DNA of 5,609 bases from an uncultured Sphingomonas sp. (GTDB lineage Bacteria > Pseudomonadota > Alphaproteobacteria > Sphingomonadales > Sphingomonadaceae). Below, piece by piece: positions 1 through 4,308 of the stretch (position 1 is the first letter of the stretch; the number at the start of each line of letters is the position of its first letter). The notes below the pieces were generated by a model. The model searched no databases. It had not been told where the DNA came from and was given only the letters and a program-made list of their open reading frames with translations. A program made the translations under genes and the position numbers. The stretch is from the NCBI GenBank assembly GCA_934555855.1, contig CAKTFL010000163.1, positions 1 through 5,609 of the forward strand. Direction: 5' to 3'.

Positions 1-96
1 GCCCTGCACCACCCCTGAATGGACCTTTTTCACGCGTTTCGGCCCACCCCATCCCACTCGATCCCGGCCAATCCCGCCGCGGTGCTCTTTCTCAGT
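1..96. other. Unassigned sequence beyond the nfrB breakpoint
   Basis: This stretch lies immediately downstream of the stop codon of the truncated glycosyltransferase on the minus strand. I read all three minus-strand frames: none continues the NfrB family sequence (no DAED-type catalytic motif follows), so the join is a replacement of sequence rather than a simple frameshift. On the minus strand the segment around the join begins TGTGATTGGACAATGAACTG (109-90). A TGT start is compatible with an insertion-sequence end of the IS21 type, but no second end or transposase is visible because the window stops here. No gene is assigned. Confidence 0.4.
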
Positions 97-564
97 TCAT
101 TGTCCAATCACACTCGCGCCCTCGGCGGCGTCCGCGCGGCGCAAAGCGCGCCACAGGATGTTCAGATTGGCCGCTTTGGTCGTCGGGCCGGCGTCGTCGC
201 CGACGACCAGCCGCACCCGTGCGTCCCGCTCCGCGACCGCCGCCACCGCGCCGATCGTGCCCGGGTCGTTGGGGTAGCAGCCGACATAGATGCGATAGTC
301 CGTGTGCTGGAATCGTCGCAGCGCGGCTTCGAGCATCGCGCCGATCACCTCGGCCTCGTGCCAGGCGGCCACGAATACGGCGAGGCGGCCGGGCCGGGCA
401 GGCGGTTGCAGGCGAAAGGCGGGCTGGGCGCCCCGCCACAGCCGGCGGGACCAATAGACGAGATCCATCGCCAGATCGTCCAACCCGCCGACGAGCAGCA
501 TCACGGCGGCAAACACCACCAGCTCGCGCGTCGCCGCATCGACCAACCAGATGACCCCCGTCAC
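97..564 (-). pseudogene. nfrB: Truncated NfrB-type membrane glycosyltransferase (N-terminal fragment)
   Basis: This is a 155-codon fragment of an inner-membrane family 2 glycosyltransferase related to E. coli NfrB, which is needed for phage N4 adsorption and makes an envelope polysaccharide. Visible family marks are an N-terminal membrane helix running into GGLDDLAMDLVYW (residues 26-38), the start of the nucleotide-sugar-binding fold at AVFVAAWHEAEVIG (62-75), YPNDP (97-101) and the donor-site stretch GPTTKAANLN (126-135). Family members are much longer (E. coli NfrB is about 745 residues) and next carry an HDAED-type metal-binding motif. Here the frame ends at EGASVIGQ and that motif, the acceptor site and the C-terminal membrane helices are absent, so it cannot be active. 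The GTG start at 564 is supported by a GGGGGA six bases upstream (570-575). The remaining frame has no other stops or frameshifts, suggesting a recent truncation. Family assignment is firm; loss of function is inferred. Confidence 0.8.
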
Positions 565-784
565 GCCGTTCCCCCAGCGTCTGCTGCCCTATCCTCCAGC
601 CCGAGCCGGTGCGGGAGGTGAGTGCCTGCATCCTAATCTGACTCAGGTTAAGAAAATCAAGGCAAGACTGGTGTTCGCCGGGGACGGTCCCTCCCGAAGT
701 TGGATGCGGCAGGGCTACATCGTCCGCGCGCTGGTCAACCCGTTCAACCTGGCGGTTAACGGCGTGTTTTCGGGACTGACGTGG
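565..784. other. Intergenic spacer between acyltransferase and nfrB fragment
   Basis: No gene is supported here. The spacer is upstream of the nfrB fragment and downstream of the acyltransferase, both on the minus strand. It contains a small AT-rich island (about 646-666) whose minus strand reads TTGATTTTCTTAACC, the most promoter-like spot for nfrB, but no good -10 box sits at the right distance. An 11-bp perfect palindrome GGGACGGTCCC lies at 681-691. No T-tract terminator is seen. Confidence 0.5.
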
Positions 785-1900
785 TTACGGCGCCGCCGGG
801 CGGGTCACTGTTGGTCGGGAGTGACCCATGCCTGCGGAGTGGGTGGGTTTCTGCCAGCGACGTGACAGCCACCGGCGTAAAGGTGTGTCGAACCAGCGGT
901 CTGCGACCACGGCGACGATGACACATATCCCGAGGATCGGCCCGGCCCAGACGGCAGGGAAGTCGCCGATCGGCTGCCCGGTGACATGGGGCGCAGCCAT
1001 TCGGATAAAGGCGAGGACCGCCGCGTGAAGGGCATATATGGCGAAGGATGCCAGACCCATTTCCCGGCATAGCCGCGCGGTCCTTGGTCCTATGGCGGCG
1101 TTGGCGGTACCGAGCAGCAGCGCCGGATAGCCAATCAGGGCCATCATCAAGTCCCACAGAGCACCCATCGACCCAGCGGCAGGAGGTGCAAAGCTGGCGG
1201 TGACCATCAGAGCCGCAAGCGGAACTGGAAGAGTGAAGTTGAAGCGCCCCGTCTGCCAGAGGCGATAGACGAACCCGCCGATGAAGAATGAGTACAGAAC
1301 CCGACTGCCTCCACCCCAGAACGAGGCATGGGTTGAGCCCAGGTCCAGACTTCCATGATTCAATGCTGTCGCGGCGAGCAACGCCGCGCCCAGGACCAGC
1401 AGCGATTTCAGCGCGCTCGCGGTCAGGTGGCGTGCAATCATCACGAACAGCACATTCACGGCCAGTTCCCAGAAGAGCGACCAAGCCGGAAAATTGAACG
1501 GGAACGCCGAGTTTCCGTAGAAGATGTCGATTGGTGGAACGGGCAAGAAGAACAGGTTAAGGAGGCCGCTGGCCAACATCGGCCCTATCGCCGGGTGTGC
1601 GCCATCACCGATCATCGCGCCCATCAGGAGGAGCACGAAAACCCCGATCGTTCCAAGAGCATAGAGCGGATACATCCTGATCAGCCGCTGCGCCAAGAAG
1701 GTGCGACGGTCGATCGGTCGCGCTTCATCCGGCATGTAGATGTGAAACAGGACGAATCCGCTCAGCGCGAAGAAGAGATCAACCGCAAGATAACTTCGGG
1801 GCAGAAGTTGAAAGCTCGGCGGCAGCGTGTGATATAGAACGACTGCAAGGGCCGCGATCCCTCGCAGCCCGTCCAAGCCCGTGAAATACTTGCGAGACAT
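785..1900 (-). CDS. OafA-type membrane acyltransferase (acyltransferase family 3)
   Basis: A 371-residue integral membrane protein of the acyltransferase 3 family (PF01757), which moves acetyl or other acyl groups onto O-antigen, exopolysaccharide or other glycans at the inner membrane. Visible marks: the N-terminal motif LDGLRGIAALAVVLYH (9-24), containing the family's R-x10-H pair (Arg13, His24); FFALSGFVLF (43-52); the loop LAQRLIRMYPLY (69-80); PAWSLFWELAVN (138-149); and SFAIYALHAAVL (285-296), a late helix with a conserved histidine. About ten hydrophobic segments follow one another, and the protein ends in a basic tail (RWFDTPLRRWLSRRW). Length is normal for a stand-alone enzyme without the extra SGNH domain. 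The ATG at 1900 is preceded by GGGGGAGAG (1907-1915 region), a strong ribosome site. Base composition is unlike the neighbours: three 60-base rows I counted have 30, 31 and 35 G+C, against 46-49 in nfrB and helicase rows. Substrate is unknown; transfer from elsewhere is inferred. Confidence 0.93.
   Translation of the reverse strand: MSRKYFTGLDGLRGIAALAVVLYHTLPPSFQLLPRSYLAVDLFFALSGFVLFHIYMPDEARPIDRRTFLAQRLIRMYPLYALGTIGVFVLLLMGAMIGDGAHPAIGPMLASGLLNLFFLPVPPIDIFYGNSAFPFNFPAWSLFWELAVNVLFVMIARHLTASALKSLLVLGAALLAATALNHGSLDLGSTHASFWGGGSRVLYSFFIGGFVYRLWQTGRFNFTLPVPLAALMVTASFAPPAAGSMGALWDLMMALIGYPALLLGTANAAIGPRTARLCREMGLASFAIYALHAAVLAFIRMAAPHVTGQPIGDFPAVWAGPILGICVIVAVVADRWFDTPLRRWLSRRWQKPTHSAGMGHSRPTVTRPAAP
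802..827 (-). repeat. Inverted repeat / RNA hairpin at the acyltransferase 3' end
   Basis: GGGTCACT (802-809) and AGTGACCC (820-827) form a perfect 8-bp stem with a 10-base loop. It falls inside the last 15 codons of the acyltransferase, 15 bases before its stop codon. No T-run follows on either strand, so it is not a standard intrinsic terminator; it could stabilise the mRNA end or be chance. Confidence 0.45.
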
Positions 1901-2093
1901 CCAGCTCTCCCCCGTGCCGAATCGCTCAATAGGCGATCGGACCGCACTGGAGAAGTCCTTGGCGCGGGCAGCGGTTCAGAGTCTGGGCATCACCTCATGA
2001 ACGACCGACCGGCCCTCATGAGAGAGTGTCTGACACCCGCGCGCTTAACGGGCGGGAATGCGTCGGTCAGCGTTCAGCAAACCTTTTCGGGCG
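1901..2093. other. Intergenic spacer upstream of the acyltransferase
   Basis: This 193-bp gap separates bamE from the downstream acyltransferase, both on the minus strand. No gene is supported. It must hold the end of bamE transcription or the acyltransferase promoter, but I see neither a T-tract terminator nor a good promoter; TATTGA at 1933-1928 on the minus strand is a possible weak -10. Its structured features, a CTCATGA pair and an 11-bp palindrome, are listed separately. Confidence 0.5.
1994..2036. promoter_or_regulatory. Candidate operator: paired CTCATGA repeats plus GTGTCTGACAC palindrome
   Basis: CTCATGA occurs at 1994-2000 and again at 2015-2021, exactly 21 bp apart, or about two helical turns; each contains the palindrome TCATGA. 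Five bases further on, GTGTC-T-GACAC (2026-2036) is a perfect 11-bp dyad. The cluster lies about 95-135 bp upstream of the acyltransferase ATG. Phased repeats suit a dimeric regulator, but no known regulator box is recognised and short repeats can arise by chance. Confidence 0.25.
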
Positions 2094-2600
2094 TCAGGGC
2101 CGGTCGCGCCCGCCGCCCGCGCCGCCATCCGCCCCGCCCATGCCCGGCGCACCGACCGAGCCGATATTGCCGAACAGGTCTTCGAAGAAGCCGCGCTTGC
2201 GGCCGAGGGTCGGCGTGGTCTTGCCATAGGGCTGGACGGATGCGATCTGGTCGGTGCCGCTGCGACGGATGGCCGTCACCGTACCCTTCTGGTCGAAGCT
2301 GATCTGAAGCGTGATCTGCGCCGTCGGGTGCGGGTTCCGGAAGGCGAGGTTGCGGCTCTCTCGCGCAACATAATACCAGTCGCCCCCGTTCGATCCGTTC
2401 GCACTGAACTGGCTGGCGAAGCTCGGCTGGCCCAGCGTCGACAGTACCGATTGCCGGTTGTCTACACCCGGCTGGACCGAATTCACCAGGTCCGCATCGA
2501 CCACATAGCCCTGATGGGTACGCACCTTGGTGCACGCGCTGGTTGCGAGCGTGATCGCCACCGCAAGGGCAGCATGACGGAGGGGAAGGGGGAAACGCAT
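2094..2600 (-). CDS. bamE: Outer membrane protein assembly factor BamE (SmpA/OmlA)
   Basis: A 168-residue lipoprotein subunit of the BAM complex, which folds beta-barrel proteins into the outer membrane from the periplasmic side. The first 22 residues form a signal peptide (two arginines near the start, then AALAVAITLATSA) ending at Cys23, the expected lipidation site; the lipobox TSAC is a loose match. The mature protein shows the SmpA/OmlA fold signatures HQGYVVDADLVNSVQPGVDN (29-48), LGQPSF (56-61), WYYVARESRNLAFRNP (75-90) and ITLQISFDQKGTV (96-108), then GFFEDLFGNIGSVGAPG (137-153) as in sphingomonad BamE. The end is a glycine-rich tail (about 148-165) absent from E. coli BamE. The ATG at 2600 is chosen because it begins the signal peptide and has GGAG (2608-2611) at proper distance; an in-frame extension to 2963 would put the signal sequence internally. 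It is divergent from the chaperone operon. Confidence 0.94.
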   Translation of the reverse strand: MRFPLPLRHAALAVAITLATSACTKVRTHQGYVVDADLVNSVQPGVDNRQSVLSTLGQPSFASQFSANGSNGGDWYYVARESRNLAFRNPHPTAQITLQISFDQKGTVTAIRRSGTDQIASVQPYGKTTPTLGRKRGFFEDLFGNIGSVGAPGMGGADGGAGGGRDRP

Positions 2601-2627
2601 CGGGGCACTCCGTGAACGACAGGCCGG

Positions 2628-2649
2628 CCGCCGCGACGACACGCGGCGG
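2628..2649 (-). promoter_or_regulatory. GC-rich hairpin in the bamE leader
   Basis: CCGCCGCG (2628-2635) and CGCGGCGG (2642-2649) form a perfect all-G/C 8-bp stem with a 6-base loop. It lies 28-49 bases upstream of the bamE ATG, inside its likely leader RNA, and on the plus strand upstream of the chaperone operon. No T-tract follows. It might affect bamE translation or mRNA stability; function is inferred from position only. Confidence 0.35.
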
Positions 2650-2652
2650 GAA

Positions 2653-2681
2653 TTGCATCGGCCGGCGGTCACGTCGATATG
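2653..2681 (+). promoter_or_regulatory. Candidate promoter for the chaperone-yceD operon
   Basis: TTGCAT (2653-2658) and GATATG (2676-2681) are separated by 17 bp, the ideal spacing for a housekeeping sigma factor, and lie about 54 bp upstream of the chaperone start. Both boxes are imperfect matches. Confidence 0.28.
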
Positions 2682-2702
2682 CCACCCGCGCGGGGCATAC
2701 AA
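2674..2702 (-). promoter_or_regulatory. Candidate promoter for bamE
   Basis: On the minus strand TTGTAT (2702-2697) and TATCGA (2679-2674) are separated by 17 bp, about 74 bp upstream of the bamE ATG. Each box matches the consensus at three of six positions. It overlaps the candidate plus-strand promoter, so the two directions would compete. Confidence 0.27.
2678..2699. promoter_or_regulatory. Near-perfect palindrome between bamE and the chaperone gene
   Basis: TATGC (2678-2682), a CA bulge, the 10-bp palindrome CCCGCGCGGG (2685-2694) and GCATA (2695-2699) form a 22-bp dyad interrupted only by two bases. It lies between the -35 and -10 boxes of the candidate bamE promoter and just after the -10 of the candidate chaperone promoter, where a repressor would act on both. 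No known regulator box is recognised. Confidence 0.35.
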
Positions 2703-2734
2703 GCGGCGCAAGGGACCGAAAGGCAGGCACGGGC

Positions 2735-3244
2735 ATGGGGATTCTGGATCGCATCTTCGGCCAGGACCGGCGGGACGAGGTGCAGCAGCTCTACCGGGCG
2801 TGCGTCGCGCGGGCGCGCGAGGAGCATTGGTTCCTGGCCGGCGCGGTGCCCGACACGGTTGACGGCCGGTTCGACATGATCGCCGCGGTGCTGTCGACCG
2901 TGTTGATCCGGCTGGAGCGCGAGCCGGCGGGCGCCCGGCCGGCGGTGCAACTGGCCGAGGCATTCGTCGACGACATCGACCCGCAACTGCGGGAAATCGG
3001 CATCGGCGACATTACGGTCGGCAAACATGTCGGCCGGATGATGGCGGCGATGGGCGGGCGGCTCGGCGCCTATCGAGAGGCGTTCGCGGCCGGCGACCTC
3101 CGCCCGGCGTTGGTCAGGAACCTCTATCGCGGCGCCGCGCCGGAACCCGCCGCCCTGGCGCATGTCGCGGACCGGCTGGCTGCACTAGGGCGCGCGCTGA
3201 CCGATATGCCATTGCACCGATTGTTGAATGGAGAGCTGCCATGA
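2735..3244 (+). CDS. Ubiquinol-cytochrome c chaperone (CBP3/UQCC1 family)
   Basis: A 169-residue soluble protein of the ubiquinol-cytochrome c chaperone family (PF03981). The yeast and human relatives CBP3 and UQCC1 bind newly made cytochrome b and help assemble the cytochrome bc1 complex; the same role at the cytoplasmic membrane is inferred here. Conserved stretches are HWFLAGAVPDTVDGRFDM (31-48), LAEAFVDDIDPQLREIGIGD (73-92), VGKHVGRMMAAMGGRLGAYR (95-114) and a helical C-terminus. The whole typical length is present. I chose the ATG at 2735 because MGILDRIFG is the usual family N-terminus and GGCAGG lies seven bases upstream (2722-2727); the frame is open back to 2612 but that part looks non-conserved and overlaps the divergent control region. 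It overlaps the next gene by ATGA, so the two are surely one operon and probably translationally coupled. Confidence 0.93.
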   Translation: MGILDRIFGQDRRDEVQQLYRACVARAREEHWFLAGAVPDTVDGRFDMIAAVLSTVLIRLEREPAGARPAVQLAEAFVDDIDPQLREIGIGDITVGKHVGRMMAAMGGRLGAYREAFAAGDLRPALVRNLYRGAAPEPAALAHVADRLAALGRALTDMPLHRLLNGELP

Positions 3245-3762
3245 ACCCCGAATTCTCGCGCCCGCAGCGCATCGACACGATCGGCGACCGGGAGCGGCCG
3301 GTAACCATCGAAGCGGATGCGGAGGAACGCCGCAGGCTCGCCGCGCGCTTCGGCCTGATCTCGATCGAGCGACTGACGGCGGATTTCACCATCTGGCGTG
3401 AAGCAGCGGGGATCCTGGCGCGCGGGCGGGTGACGGCGGCGGTGACCCAGGCCTGCTCAGCCAGCGGCGAGCCGCTGCCTGCAAGCGTCGACGAGCCGGT
3501 CGAGCTGATGTTCGTCGAACCGGGCACTGGCGAGGAGGAGGTGGAGCTGTCTGCCGACGCGCTCGACACCATCGAGATCGAGAATGGCGCGGTCGATCTG
3601 GGCGAAGCGGCAGCGGAAACGGTCGCGCTGGCGCTCGACCCGTTTGTGCGCGGTCCGGATGCGGAAACGGCGCTGAAGGAGGCGGGCGTGCTCAGCGAAG
3701 AGGAGGCAGGGCCGGTGAGCGGGCTGGCCGCGGCGCTCAAGGACAAGCTGGCCGGGCGCTGA
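3241..3762 (+). CDS. yceD: DUF177/YceD family protein (23S rRNA accumulation)
   Basis: A 173-residue acidic cytoplasmic protein of the YceD/DUF177 family (PF02620). Members in other bacteria and in plants are reported to be needed for normal accumulation or processing of 23S rRNA; the molecular activity is not established. Family features: a central strand with one cysteine, GRVTAAVTQACSASGEPLPA (62-81), then DEPVELMFV (84-92); an acidic linker rich in Glu (95-105); and the conserved C-terminal block IEIENGAVDLGEAAAETVAL (111-130) leading to ALDPFVRGPDAE (131-142). The protein ends in a short basic helix (LAAALKDKLAGR). The ATG at 3241 shares bases with the stop of the chaperone gene (ATGA) and has GGAGAG (3230-3235) five bases upstream. 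From memory, in many alphaproteobacteria this gene leads to plsX/fabH; here it instead meets a convergent phosphatase gene after 15 bp. Confidence 0.86.
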   Translation: MNPEFSRPQRIDTIGDRERPVTIEADAEERRRLAARFGLISIERLTADFTIWREAAGILARGRVTAAVTQACSASGEPLPASVDEPVELMFVEPGTGEEEVELSADALDTIEIENGAVDLGEAAAETVALALDPFVRGPDAETALKEAGVLSEEEAGPVSGLAAALKDKLAGR

Positions 3763-3777
3763 GCCGACCGGGGCGGT

Positions 3778-4308
3778 TCAGGCGTAATCCGGGCCGAGGC
3801 TGGGATCGAGGTCGCGCGGGCGCACGAAGCGGGTGGGCATCGCGCCACCCCTGCCGAGGTCGGCCCAGCGCCCTTCGAGCGTCATCTCGGCCAGGCTGGC
3901 GGTCGGGTATTTCCGCTCCACCTCGTCGCGGAGGTCGCCCGGCGCGGCAAGGTCCAGCACCAGGTCCTGAAGCCCCGGATTGTGACCGACCAGCAGGACG
4001 CGCGCGTCCGTCTCGTCCTGCTCGTTCACCACCTCCAGCAGGGTCGCTGCCGAGGCGAGGTAAAGCCGCCGGTCCCAAACGGGCGACAGCGACCGACCGC
4101 AACCCGCCTCCACCTCCGCCAGCGTTTCGATGACACGCCGAGCGGGCGAGGCGACCACCCGGTCGAAACCGAGCCCCAATACGGCGATGTGCCGGCCCAT
4201 CAGCGCGGCGGCGCGCCGGCCCTTGTCGTTGAGGGCACGGTCGAAGTCGCGCATGGCGAGGTCGTCGCCGCCAGACTTGGCGTGGCGCAGCAGCGTCATC
4301 GTCTTCAC
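3778..4308 (-). CDS. sixA: SixA-type histidine phosphatase
   Basis: A 176-residue cytoplasmic member of the histidine phosphatase superfamily, SixA branch (COG2062). E. coli SixA removes phosphate from phosphohistidine on phosphotransfer proteins (first described for ArcB, later the nitrogen phosphotransferase system); the substrate here is unknown. Core residues are visible: TLLRHAKS (5-12) with catalytic His9 next to Arg8, the DFDRALNDKGRRAA stretch (21-34) typical of the branch, SPARRVIET (54-62) with the second arginine, and LLVGHNPGL (105-113) with the second active-site His109. The C-terminal part (GDLRDEVERKYPTASLAEMT region) is also usual. I place the start at the GTG at 4308: it overlaps the helicase stop as GTGA and has GGGGGGA nine bases upstream. 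A TTG at 4326 has no such site; an ATG at 4299 is possible. It is co-transcribed with the helicase. Confidence 0.88.
   Translation of the reverse strand: MKTMTLLRHAKSGGDDLAMRDFDRALNDKGRRAAALMGRHIAVLGLGFDRVVASPARRVIETLAEVEAGCGRSLSPVWDRRLYLASAATLLEVVNEQDETDARVLLVGHNPGLQDLVLDLAAPGDLRDEVERKYPTASLAEMTLEGRWADLGRGGAMPTRFVRPRDLDPSLGPDYA

Noticed and set aside
551..865. Plus-strand open frame of 104 codons covering the spacer at 565-784 and running antisense into the acyltransferase end
   Set aside because: It has no ribosome site, no recognisable domain, and its ends overlap two better supported genes; GC-rich sequence gives such frames by chance. The 650-784 part has fairly coding-like third positions, so a protein search would settle it.
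756..1484. Long minus-strand frame of 242 codons
   Set aside because: It is a shadow of the acyltransferase in another frame, rich in Arg/Ser/Pro/Gly with no family motifs.
2026..2093. Intrinsic terminator for bamE
   Set aside because: Short stems can be drawn (for example CCCGC with GCGGG), but they have only about 5 bp and no following T-run.
2612..2734. N-terminal extension of the chaperone
   Set aside because: The residues do not resemble the family, and the region carries the promoter-like and dyad elements; MGILDRIFG at 2735 is the usual start.
2601..2963. N-terminal extension of bamE to an upstream start
   Set aside because: It would place the lipoprotein signal peptide inside the protein, is low-complexity Arg/Pro/Ala, and overlaps the divergent chaperone gene.
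3114..3848. Minus-strand frame of 244 codons antisense to DUF177
   Set aside because: Ser/Ala-rich shadow of the plus-strand coding frame without motifs.
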